The notes below the pieces were generated by a model, which searched no databases, was not told the origin of the DNA, and was given only the letters and a program-made list of their open reading frames with translations. From the NCBI RefSeq assembly GCF_020880995.1, contig NZ_JAJISD010000017.1, forward strand, positions 21,045 through 85,044: a stretch of DNA of 64,000 bases, written 5' to 3'. The DNA comes from Reyranella aquatilis. GTDB taxonomy: Bacteria; Pseudomonadota; Alphaproteobacteria; Reyranellales; Reyranellaceae. This document shows, piece after piece, positions 27,479 to 37,097 of the stretch (position 1 is the stretch's first letter; every line of letters begins with the position of its first letter). The translations under genes and the position numbers were made by a program.

Positions 27479-28990
27479 ATGGCGTACCGCGTCCTGATCG
27501 CGCAGTTCATGCACGAGACCAATACCTTCAGTAAACTGAAGACCACGCTGGAGGACTACCGCAAGCGCTGGCTGATCGAGGGCGAGGCGATGGTGCCGCG
27601 GTTCACGGGCACGAAGAACGAGGTCGGCGGCTACATCGATTCGGTGAAGAAGTACGGCTGGGAGCCGGTCTGGGCCGCCGCGGCCAATGCGACGCCATCG
27701 GGCAAACTCACCAGGGAGACCTGGGAGCATATCCGCGACCTGATCCTCGGGGCGGCGAAGAAGGCGGGCAGGCTCGACGCGATCTGCCTGTCGCTGCATG
27801 GCGCGGCAGTCACGGAGACCGAGGACGATGCGGAGGGTGCACTGCTCGGCGCCCTGCGTGCCATCGTCGGGCCGGACATTCCGATCGTTGCCACGCTCGA
27901 CCTGCATGCCAATGCGACGGCCACGATGGCGCGCCACGCCAATGCGCTGGTGAGTTACCGGACCTATCCGCACATCGACGGCTACGAGCGAGCGGTGCAG
28001 GCTGCGGCGCTGGTCCAGGAGACGCTGGAGGGCAAGAAGCAGCCGAAGTGCCTGCTGGTCCAGCCCGCCATGCTGCAGGGCGCGGATTCCGGCAAGACCA
28101 CCCAGCCCGGCCTGATGCGCGACCTGCTGGCGAGGGCCGATGCCTTCGAGAAGGAGCCGGGTATCAACGTCGTCAGCGTCCAGGCGGGCTTCACCTGGGC
28201 CGACATTCCCTATACCGGCCCGTCGATCGCGGTCAGCCACGAGCCCGGCGCCGAGAAGCGCGCGCGCGAGATGGCGGCCGAACTGCTCGACGAGATCTGG
28301 AAGCGGCGCGACGTGAACACCTCGAACTACCGGCCGATCGCCGATGCGATCGCGGCGGCCAAGGCGGGTGTCGGCAAGGAGGGACCGCTGGTGGTGGCCG
28401 ACGGCACCGACAATCCGGGCGGTGGCGGCTACAACGACACGACGCCGGTGCTGCAGGCCCTGATCGACGCCAAGGTCGACAACGTGGCCTTCGGCACCAT
28501 CTTCGATCCGGGCACGGTGCAGCAGGCGATCGCGGCCGGCGTCGGCGCCGAGATCGACGTCGTGCTGGGCGGCCATACGGATCCCTCGATGGGCGCGCCG
28601 GTGAAGGCGCGGGCGCGCGTGAAGATCCTGTCCGACGGGTCTTTCAAGAACGACGGGCCGATGAATGCCGGCGTCGAGACGTCGATGGGGCCGACCGCGG
28701 TACTGCGCATCGGTGGCATCGACGTCGTCACCATCTCCAACCGCATCCAGACGATCGACCTGCAGGTCTTTCTCAGCCAGGGAATCGACCCACGGACGAA
28801 GAGCGTGGTGGTGGTGAAGAGCGTGCAGCACTTCCGCGCCGCCTACGCGCCGATCGCCCGCGAGATCGTGCTGGTCGATTCGGGCGGCATCTGCTCGCCC
28901 GATCTCACGCGCCTGAAGTTCACCAAGCTCAGGCGGCCGATCTGGCCGCTCGACGGCGTCAACGATCCCTACGCGGGGCAGCGCGCCTGA
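27479..28990 (+). CDS. M81 family metallopeptidase (MlrC-like)
   Basis: 503 residues, the standard length of MlrC-type proteins. Seen: QFMHETNTFS (metal His/Glu near the N-terminus), LDAICLSLHGAAV, VATLDLHANAT (metal Asp-x-His), YRTYPHIDGYERA (third His) and a C-terminal domain from GPLVVADGTDNPGGGGYNDT. MlrC is known from microcystin breakdown, where it finishes the linear peptide; relatives here probably cleave other peptides or amides. No signal peptide is seen, so a cytoplasmic location is likely. A TauD-like dioxygenase gene follows after 31 bases. Confidence 0.88.
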   Translation: MAYRVLIAQFMHETNTFSKLKTTLEDYRKRWLIEGEAMVPRFTGTKNEVGGYIDSVKKYGWEPVWAAAANATPSGKLTRETWEHIRDLILGAAKKAGRLDAICLSLHGAAVTETEDDAEGALLGALRAIVGPDIPIVATLDLHANATATMARHANALVSYRTYPHIDGYERAVQAAALVQETLEGKKQPKCLLVQPAMLQGADSGKTTQPGLMRDLLARADAFEKEPGINVVSVQAGFTWADIPYTGPSIAVSHEPGAEKRAREMAAELLDEIWKRRDVNTSNYRPIADAIAAAKAGVGKEGPLVVADGTDNPGGGGYNDTTPVLQALIDAKVDNVAFGTIFDPGTVQQAIAAGVGAEIDVVLGGHTDPSMGAPVKARARVKILSDGSFKNDGPMNAGVETSMGPTAVLRIGGIDVVTISNRIQTIDLQVFLSQGIDPRTKSVVVVKSVQHFRAAYAPIAREIVLVDSGGICSPDLTRLKFTKLRRPIWPLDGVNDPYAGQRA

Positions 28991-29021
28991 GCGTTGGCAT
29001 GACACTGGCATGAGGATCGGC

Positions 29022-30029
29022 ATGAACATCACACGCGAGGCGCCGTTGCCCGGCGCATCCTTCGGCGCCACCCTGCGGTTGGCGGGCGATGCCGCGGAGA
29101 TCGTGGCGGCCGCCGAGCGCGATCCCGGCCGCCTGCCGGCCGAACTCGCGGCGGCAAGGGGGCTGCTGCTGATCCAGGGCATGAACGGGATTTCCGACGA
29201 TCCGGACCTGCTGATCCGGCTCAGCCGCGTCTTCGGGCCCGAGGTCGAGGACTATCGGCATACGCTGACCGACCTGAAGGCGGTGCATGTGTCGGTGCCG
29301 GAGATCCTGCTGGTGTCCAACATGGCGCCGGTCTCCAAGGCGCCGCCCAAGCGGCCCGATCCGCCGCTGGCCGCCGACGGGCTGATCCCGACCCAGTATC
29401 CGCATCGCAAGGGCTGGCACACCGACCAGAGCTATCGCCGGCCGCCGCCCGACATCTCGCTGTTCTATGCCGTGACACCGGCGCAGCGCGACACCGGCCA
29501 GACACTGTTTGCCAACGGCATCCTGGCCTACGAGGCGCTGCCGCCGGCGCTGAAGGCGAAGGTCGAGACCCTGGTCGGCCTGCACGCCCAGCCGGGCACC
29601 GGCCGGTCGCGCGAGGCCGCGCTGGCGGGCCGCCCGCCGCGTGCCTTCGCGCCGCACGAGCGCTCGCAGCCGCAGCCGGTCGTGCGCACCCACCCCGTGA
29701 CGGGGGAGAAGTCCCTCTACCTCTGCGAATGGGGCCAGATGGACTGGTTCGAGGGACCGTTCGTCGGGCTGGAGCCGGGCCCGCACGGCGCGGGCGCGGC
29801 ACTGCTCGACGAGATCATGGCGCACTATACGCAGCGCCGCTTCTGCTACGCCCACGAATGGACCGAGGGCGATCTGCTGATCTGGGACAATCGCTGCCTC
29901 GTCCATGCCGCCACCTGGTTCGACGGCGACCGCGAGGGCCGGCTGATGTGGCGCACCACGGTGCACGGCAATCCCGGCCCCCAATATGCCGGCGAGAAGA
30001 AGAGCTGGATTCCGGCGGCAGCCGAGTAG
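29022..30029 (+). CDS. TauD/TfdA family 2-oxoglutarate-dependent dioxygenase
   Basis: 335 residues. The Fe(II) triad is visible: HTDQSY (His and Asp) and NRCLVHAATWFDGDREGRLM (distal His), followed by RTTVHG with the 2-oxoglutarate Arg region. The family hydroxylates small acids such as taurine, 2,4-D or carnitine precursors, using 2-oxoglutarate and O2; this substrate is unknown. ATG 29022 has GAGGA five bases upstream; ATG 29010 in the same frame lacks a site, so the shorter form is preferred. It is convergent with the redoxin/oxygenase fusion gene six bases away and probably co-transcribed with the M81 gene. Confidence 0.87.
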   Translation: MNITREAPLPGASFGATLRLAGDAAEIVAAAERDPGRLPAELAAARGLLLIQGMNGISDDPDLLIRLSRVFGPEVEDYRHTLTDLKAVHVSVPEILLVSNMAPVSKAPPKRPDPPLAADGLIPTQYPHRKGWHTDQSYRRPPPDISLFYAVTPAQRDTGQTLFANGILAYEALPPALKAKVETLVGLHAQPGTGRSREAALAGRPPRAFAPHERSQPQPVVRTHPVTGEKSLYLCEWGQMDWFEGPFVGLEPGPHGAGAALLDEIMAHYTQRRFCYAHEWTEGDLLIWDNRCLVHAATWFDGDREGRLMWRTTVHGNPGPQYAGEKKSWIPAAAE

Positions 30030-30035
30030 GGCGGG

Positions 30036-31088
30036 TCAGCGCTTCTGCCGGAAGAAGGTGGTGAGCGCATAGCGGCGGCCGCGGGTGACGGGGCCGACAG
30101 CGTGCAGCAGCGCGCAGGAGAAGACGGCGGCCGCACCGGCGGGCGGGCTGACGCGCACACCTGCATATTCGGGAAACACCAACTCGCCACCCTCGAAATC
30201 GTCGTTGAGGTTCAGCGATACGGCGAAGGCGCGGTCGGCGGTGGTCGGCGCGCCGTTGTCGCGATGGGCGGCGAAGAAGTGGCCGCCCTCGGCGCTGTAG
30301 GACAACACGACATGGGCATCGAAGGTGAACTCCCGGTCGAAGGCAAAGACCTTGGTGAGTTCCGGCCCGATGCGATAGGCGAGGCGATCGGACACCGCCT
30401 TCTGCATCATCGGCTCGACGATCATGTAGTCCTCGGTGCGCTTCAGCTTCGCCATGTCGACGTTGCCGTAGCGGCTCGAGACGCCTGAATCCTTGTGATC
30501 GCCCTTGGCCCAGAGGCGCATCAGCTGGGTGCAGAAGTCGGGCTCGAAGACGCGGGGCAGGACCAGGACCGGCGCCATCGCGGTGTTGAGCAGCAGGTCG
30601 GCGCCGCCATTGGCGCGCACCGAATCGGCGAGGGGGCCGATCGCTTCAGTCGCCGCCGCCAGGGCGCGCGTGTCGAAGGTGGCGGCCACGCGTTGGTTGG
30701 GATCGAGCACGATCACGCGCTGGCGCAGTCCCATCGCCTGGCCGAAGGAGACGGCGCCACCCTGTGCGAGCAGGGCTGTCAGATACTGGCCCTTCGGGTC
30801 GCACAGCAGGAGGGGCTGTTCCGGCTCGGCGCCGAGCTTTTTCCAGGCGGGCGCTGCCCGCGCGATCTCGGAGCCTGTGACGATCACCAGCGTCGTCGAG
30901 GCCCGTTCGCAGGCGGCACGCAGGTCGCCGAACTGCGTAGGATCGAGGGCCGTCAGATCGGCCACGACCAGGAGCGTCACAGGAGCGCCGCCGAACGACC
31001 AGACGAACTTGCGGAGCTTGCCGTCCAGCCCCGGCAGGGCGAAATCCGGAAGGCGGTCTCCGGGCCTGAGCGACAGCATGTTGGTCAT
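30036..31088 (-). CDS. Redoxin-2OG-Fe(II) oxygenase fusion protein
   Basis: 350 residues in two parts. Residues 1-160 form a thioredoxin/peroxiredoxin-like fold (LRPGDRLPDFALPGLDG, TLLVVADLTAL, LCDPKGQYLTALLAQ, RVIVLDPNQRVAATFD). The PxxxTxxC peroxidatic motif is missing: the place reads VADLTALDPTQF without Cys. Residues about 170-350 form a prolyl-4-hydroxylase-type oxygenase with HRD (first His/Asp), LNLNDDFEGGELVFPEYAG, SCALLHAVGPV (second His) and RGRRYAL (2-oxoglutarate Arg). It may hydroxylate a protein or peptide recognised by the inactive redoxin part (inference). No signal peptide is seen. Confidence 0.85.
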   Translation of the reverse strand: MTNMLSLRPGDRLPDFALPGLDGKLRKFVWSFGGAPVTLLVVADLTALDPTQFGDLRAACERASTTLVIVTGSEIARAAPAWKKLGAEPEQPLLLCDPKGQYLTALLAQGGAVSFGQAMGLRQRVIVLDPNQRVAATFDTRALAAATEAIGPLADSVRANGGADLLLNTAMAPVLVLPRVFEPDFCTQLMRLWAKGDHKDSGVSSRYGNVDMAKLKRTEDYMIVEPMMQKAVSDRLAYRIGPELTKVFAFDREFTFDAHVVLSYSAEGGHFFAAHRDNGAPTTADRAFAVSLNLNDDFEGGELVFPEYAGVRVSPPAGAAAVFSCALLHAVGPVTRGRRYALTTFFRQKR

Positions 31089-31248
31089 GGCCGCTGGTAG
31101 CAGTGCCCCGTGGGCCGTTCAAGCGGCGGGCGGATCGTCCCTTGGCGTCTTCGGAATGGCCCACGATGCAGCCGCGCTGCTTCGCGGAAACGCGGGGTAG
31201 CGAGGCAGGTCCACCTTCCGGCCGCCGCGGGTAGAGACTCCATGCGGC

Positions 31249-31746
31249 GTGTCCCAGGCCTTCGCTGTCATCCGCGAGGCGATGAAGAAGAAGGGCATGG
31301 TCGCCATCGGACGTTTGGTCATGAGTACGCGCGAGAGGGTGTGCGCGATCGAGATCGAGGAGGACGGTCTCGTGCTAACCACGCTTCGCACCGCCGAAGA
31401 GGTCCGCACCCTCGACGAAATCGGCCATTCGGATCTCCCGAAGCCAGATTCGCAGATGCTCGATATCGCGGAAAAGATCGTGGCCCAACAGTCCGGCGAG
31501 TTCGATGCCAGCGAGTTCAACGACCGCTATGAGGATGCTCTTCGCGACCTGATCGAGTAGAAGAAGAAGGGCCGTCCGGTGAAATCCACCAAGCCGCGCG
31601 AGGCGGACGATACCAATGTGATCGACCTCATGGCAGCGCTGAAGCGTAGCCTCCAGGGCGACGGTCCCGTCGAGCGACGAAAAGAGACGTCGGCCAAGAC
31701 GAAGAAGGCAGCCAACACGAACAGGCGGAAGGGAAGGGCAGCATGA
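31249..31746 (+). pseudogene. ku: Ku (non-homologous end-joining) C-terminal relic with internal stop
   Basis: The frame translates from 31249 as SQAFAVIREAMKKKGMVAIG, RERVCAIEIEEDGLVLTTLR, QMLDIAEKIVAQQSGEFDAS and NDRYEDALRDLIE, then an amber codon at 31558. After it the same frame continues as KKKGRPVKS, NVIDLMAALKRSLQGDG and a Lys/Arg-rich tail to TGA 31744. This order matches the second half of bacterial Ku (dimer core, then a C-terminal LMxALRRS segment and basic tail). The first half, about 130 residues, is absent, with a stop at 31198 just upstream. No ligD is seen. The gene appears dead, or the 31249-31560 part survives as a 103-residue protein. Confidence 0.78.
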
Positions 31747-31950
31747 ACGTCCAACTCCCCTTGCCGACGGGATAGGCTCGGCAGTTCACCAGCGTGCCGG
31801 GCCTCCCCCGACCGTCTCGATATGCTGGAGCACGCCAAGGTCCGCCCGGATCGAAATCCGACAGGTTCTGGTAGGGACAATCGACGAGTTCGGCGTCCGG
31901 CTGCGCGCGAGCGCCACCGTCGGCGCGATGATCCAGGAGAACAGGCGCGC

Positions 31951-32211
31951 TCAGGCTCCTGCCGATCGTCCCTGAAGGTCAGGGTGCGGAGTGGGGGCGT
32001 TTTGTTTTGGCGGCCCGAGAAGATCGTTCGCGAGACTTGTCGCCATTTCCTGCGAGAAAACCAGCAGGACGTTCTTCCCGCCCTGGATGCCGTCTGCCTT
32101 TACGGCGGAAAGGGATTTGTGCCGAAGACGTAGCATGATCGTGCCCGGCTTCTCTCCTTTCACGACATCCCAGTGCAGCGGGATTTCCACGTCCGAAGAC
32201 AACTTTGCCAT
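31951..32211 (-). CDS. Small hypothetical protein
   Basis: 86 residues, not recognised. MAKLSSDVEIPLHWDVVKGE, then a charged middle (RLRHKSLSAVKADGIQGG) and a more hydrophobic NVLLVFSQEMATSLANDLLG. No signal peptide or membrane segment. It is supported as a real gene by a strong GGGGGAGA site at proper spacing before ATG 32211. It lies in the decayed stretch between the Ku relic and the tRNA gene; a frame on the opposite strand (31822-32133) lacks a ribosome-binding site. Confidence 0.5.
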   Translation of the reverse strand: MAKLSSDVEIPLHWDVVKGEKPGTIMLRLRHKSLSAVKADGIQGGKNVLLVFSQEMATSLANDLLGPPKQNAPTPHPDLQGRSAGA

Positions 32212-32910
32212 ACCGATCTCCCCCTCAATATGGTCACACGATGGCGCGCCGAGCTTTCAATCCGCTGACGCCGTGGGGCGGGTTGAGAAAACGGCTTTGA
32301 CCGACAGAATGGCCGGCCAGGAATAAAACGGCGCTCGGGGGTGAGTGGCGGATGGTGGGGCCTGCATCGCCCCCACAACTAGGTCCGGGCGTCGCTGCCC
32401 GTCCTACCGGTGTGCAGGATAAATCGCCGTGTCGCACCCGCCGCGGCCACTCTAGGCGCCGCGCTGCAGACCTTCAATTGGCCGTCGGGGCTACTCCCCG
32501 TCGCGGCCGTTGTAGCCGCCAACGGTGAGCTGGGCCGTGGCGTGCGCTCCGACGCCCGGATCTTGATACCGGACTGAGCGATCACGCACTCGATCGCGCC
32601 GGCTTCCCCGCTTCTCGAAGCTGATCAGCCGGCAATTGAAGTCGGCTGACTCCCATGCGGCATAGACGTATCAGCCGCGTGACGGCGAGGCGATCGGCCA
32701 TCGCCTTGGGCTCGGCGGTCTCGGCTCGATCGTCGGTGCGTAAAAGCTGGCCCCGGCGCAGGCGCGCAGCGAAGGGAAATTCGCGAATGTGCGATTGGTG
32801 GCTGCCCAAACTGCGTCCAGCCATGGCGAACCATAGCGGAACGCTTGCCTCGGCTGCGGGTGGGCACGAGGGCCAACGGAGAATTTAGATAACGTTTTCC
32901 GGAGGGTAGA
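32212..32910. other. Decayed gene-poor stretch beside tRNA-Val
   Basis: About 700 bases with only short, overlapping frames on both strands, none with a plausible start site or family match. Together with the Ku relic at 31.2-31.7 kb it looks like the remains of inserted or lost genes next to the 3' end of a tRNA gene. No copy of the tRNA 3' end was found in the stretch that could mark an attachment site. Confidence 0.4.
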
Positions 32911-32985
32911 TGGTGGGCGCTGTAGGGATTGAACCTACGACCCCACCCGTGTGAAGGGTGTGCTCTCCCGCTGAGCTAAGCGCCC
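32911..32985 (-). tRNA. tRNA-Val (anticodon CAC)
   Basis: 75-nt cloverleaf with CCA encoded. On the minus strand the acceptor GGGCGCT pairs with AGCGCCC, the D-arm reads AGCTCAGCGGGAGAGCA, the anticodon stem-loop is CACCC-TTCACAC-GGGTG with anticodon CAC, and the T-arm is GTAGG-TTCAATC-CCTAC. It lies 35 bases downstream of the phosphoglycolate phosphatase gene on the same strand. Confidence 0.95.
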
Positions 32986-33020
32986 GGAAGGCGCGCGTAT
33001 AAGGCAGTCGGGGAAGGCCG

Positions 33021-33725
33021 TCAACGCCCCGCTGCCAGTCCCGCCAGCGCAGCGGGCAGGGCATCGAAACGGTCGATCACCGCATCGGCCTCCAACTCGC
33101 GGGCGGGCTTCGCGGTGTAGCCCCAGCTCACCAGGACGGCCGGGATTCCGGCACCGCGCGCGGCCTCCGCGTCGTGGGTCGAATCGCCGATCATCACGGC
33201 GCGGTTCGGGTCGGCGCCCATGCGCTCCAGCAGCATCAGCAGGTGGCGCGGGTCGGGCTTGCGGACCGGGAAACTGTCGGCCCCGGCCACGTCACTGATC
33301 GGCGGCATCAGCTTCAGGTGCTCGAGAATCATGCGCGACGGCTTCTCGAACTTGTTGGTGCAGACGCCCTGCTTGAGGCCGATGCGCGCGAACGTGGCGA
33401 CCACGTCGGAGACGCCGGCAAAGGCCGTCGTATGGCTGATCGGATCGGCCTCGTAGTAGCGCACGAACTCCCGCGTCACGGCGGTCAGCGTGTCGTCGTC
33501 CAGCGTCCGGCCATGCTTGGCGAAGGCCTTGCCCATGGTGACCTTGCTGCCCTGGCCCATGAAGATCCGCACATCGTCTTCTGTGACGGCCGGCAGGCCG
33601 TGGTCTGCCAGCACGTTGCTGACGGCCAGCTGCATGTCCTTGGCGCTGTCGATCAGGGTGCCGTCGAGGTCATAGAGGACCGTGTCGAAGCGGGCGGTGA
33701 CGATTGTTTGGGCATCTTTCTGCAT
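33021..33725 (-). CDS. gph: Phosphoglycolate phosphatase (HAD superfamily)
   Basis: 234 residues. HAD motifs in order: I DLDGTLIDS (nucleophile Asp), II in GVCTNK, III Lys in RKPDPRHL, IV GDSTHDAEAA. With a Gph-type cap domain (LADHGLPAVTEDDVRIFMGQ), this matches bacterial phosphoglycolate phosphatase, which removes 2-phosphoglycolate made during DNA repair or oxygenation. The chosen start ATG 33725 has GAGAG upstream; the frame stays open further but overlaps the glmU start. It is divergent from glmU across 59 bases. Confidence 0.87.
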   Translation of the reverse strand: MQKDAQTIVTARFDTVLYDLDGTLIDSAKDMQLAVSNVLADHGLPAVTEDDVRIFMGQGSKVTMGKAFAKHGRTLDDDTLTAVTREFVRYYEADPISHTTAFAGVSDVVATFARIGLKQGVCTNKFEKPSRMILEHLKLMPPISDVAGADSFPVRKPDPRHLLMLLERMGADPNRAVMIGDSTHDAEAARGAGIPAVLVSWGYTAKPARELEADAVIDRFDALPAALAGLAAGR

Positions 33726-33784
33726 GCCGTGCTCTCTAGCATATCCGCCTTGCCCCCCCGCCAGCCTCATGGCATCGGACGGAC

Positions 33785-35158
33785 ATGAAATCTCCGATTG
33801 CCGTGGTCGTGCTCGCAGCCGGCGCCGGAACCCGCATGAAGTCGGCCCTGCCGAAGGTGCTGCATCCGCTCGCGAACCTACCGATGGTGGCCCATGTGCT
33901 GGCCAATGCAGCCGCCCTGAAGCCGAGCCGGATCGTCGGCGTGATCGCGCCCGGCGCGACGGCGGTGGCCGAGGCCTTCGCACCCCATCCGACGGTCGTC
34001 CAGAGCAAGCCGCTGGGCACGGGGCACGCCGCCCGGGCCGCCCTGGGGGTGCTCCAGGGCCATGAGGGGCCGGTTCTGGTCGTATTCGGCGACGCGCCGC
34101 TGGTGACGACGCAGAGCCTGCGCCGGCTGGTCGCCGCCTGCGGGAAGGCCCGTGCCGCGGTCGGCGTGCTGGGCTTTACGGCGCGCGATCCGTCGCCCTA
34201 TGGCCGCCTGATCGTCGAGGGCGGCGAGCTGGTGAAGATCGTCGAGAGCAAGGACGCCGACGCCGCGGAGCGCGCGGTCGACTTCTGCAATTCCGGCGTG
34301 ATGTGCATCGACGGCCGGCTGATCGCGACGCTGTTGGGGGCGATCCGGAACGACAATGTGAAGCGCGAATTCTACCTCACCGACGCCGTGCGCATCGCCC
34401 GCGCGGCCGGCCACAAGGCGATCGCCGTGGCGGGCGAGGAGGCGGAATTCCAGGGCATCAATTCGCGCGTCGAACTGGCCGTGGCCGAGCAGGCGCTGCA
34501 GCAGCGACTGCGCCAGGCCGCGATGATCGGGGGCGTGACAATGACTGATCCAGGCACGGTCTGGCTGTCGGCCGACACGAAGTTCGGCACCGACGTCACG
34601 ATCGGGCCGAACGTCCGCTTCGGGCCGGGCGTCAGCATCGGCGCCGATACCGTGATCAAGGCCTTCTGCGACATCGAGGGGGTGCGCGTCGGCAGGGGCG
34701 CCATCATCGGGCCGTTCGCGCGCATCCGCCCGGGATCGGAAGTGGCCGACGACGTGCATATCGGCAACTTCGTGGAGCTCAAGGCGACGCGCATGGGGCG
34801 GGGCGCCAAGGCGAACCATCTCGCCTATCTGGGCGATGCCGACATCGGGACGGGCAGCAACATCGGGGCCGGCACGATCGCCGTGAACTACGATGGCTTC
34901 GGCAAGCACCGCACGGTCATTGGGCCGGACGTGTTCATCGGCTCCAACAGCTCCCTGGTGGCGCCGCTCAAGGTCGGCCGGGGGGCGAACGTCACCGCCG
35001 GCAGCGTGGTGACCGAGGACGTTCCCGCCGACGCGCTGGCGTTCGGCCGCGCCCGCCAGGTCACAAAGAAGGGGCGGGCCTCGGCCCTTCGTGCGAAACT
35101 CCGCGACCGTGCCGCCGCGGCGAAGAGAGCTGCCACGGAGCGGTCCGGCAAGAACTAG
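33785..35158 (+). CDS. glmU: Bifunctional N-acetylglucosamine-1-phosphate uridyltransferase / glucosamine-1-phosphate acetyltransferase
   Basis: 457 residues, full length. N-terminal nucleotidyltransferase: VVLAAGAGTRMKSALPKVLH (UTP-binding loop), GTGHA, VVFGDAPLV, FCNSGVM. The C-terminal left-handed beta-helix shows hexapeptide repeats (IGPNVRFGPGVSIGADT, IGPFARIRPGSEV) and the acetyltransferase site (LGDADIGTGSNIGAGTIAVN). It makes UDP-GlcNAc for peptidoglycan and LPS. A Lys/Arg/Ala-rich C-terminal tail follows the helix. glmS lies 26 bases downstream, the common hexosamine operon arrangement. Confidence 0.96.
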   Translation: MKSPIAVVVLAAGAGTRMKSALPKVLHPLANLPMVAHVLANAAALKPSRIVGVIAPGATAVAEAFAPHPTVVQSKPLGTGHAARAALGVLQGHEGPVLVVFGDAPLVTTQSLRRLVAACGKARAAVGVLGFTARDPSPYGRLIVEGGELVKIVESKDADAAERAVDFCNSGVMCIDGRLIATLLGAIRNDNVKREFYLTDAVRIARAAGHKAIAVAGEEAEFQGINSRVELAVAEQALQQRLRQAAMIGGVTMTDPGTVWLSADTKFGTDVTIGPNVRFGPGVSIGADTVIKAFCDIEGVRVGRGAIIGPFARIRPGSEVADDVHIGNFVELKATRMGRGAKANHLAYLGDADIGTGSNIGAGTIAVNYDGFGKHRTVIGPDVFIGSNSSLVAPLKVGRGANVTAGSVVTEDVPADALAFGRARQVTKKGRASALRAKLRDRAAAAKRAATERSGKN

Positions 35159-35184
35159 TCACCCTCCCGTTCGAGACAGACCCC

Positions 35185-37008
<1,824 letters not shown>

Positions 37009-37046
37009 GCGAAGGGCGTCCCGCGGCCTTCCGGAACCTGCGCATG

Positions 37047-37081
37047 AAAAAGCCGCGGAACCTTCAGGCTCCGCGGCTTTT
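37047..37081. terminator. Bidirectional intrinsic terminator between glmS and the EF-hand gene
   Basis: AAAAAGCCGCGGA (37047-37059) pairs with TCCGCGGCTTTT (37070-37081) around a short loop, giving a GC-rich stem with A/T runs on both sides. It can terminate glmS on the plus strand and the EF-hand gene on the minus strand. Confidence 0.9.
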
Positions 37082-37097
37082 CAATTCTTGCCGTGGG

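Noticed and set aside
26726..29182. 818-codon open frame on the minus strand
   Set aside because: It lies antisense to the CMD and M81 genes, is His/Arg/Asp-rich with no family pattern, and is a by-product of high GC.
31822..32133. 103-codon plus-strand frame
   Set aside because: No ribosome-binding site, and it opposes the small gene at 31951-32211, which has a strong one.
35159..35184. glmS ribozyme/riboswitch
   Set aside because: Only 26 bases separate glmU and glmS, too short for the ribozyme, which is also typical of Firmicutes.
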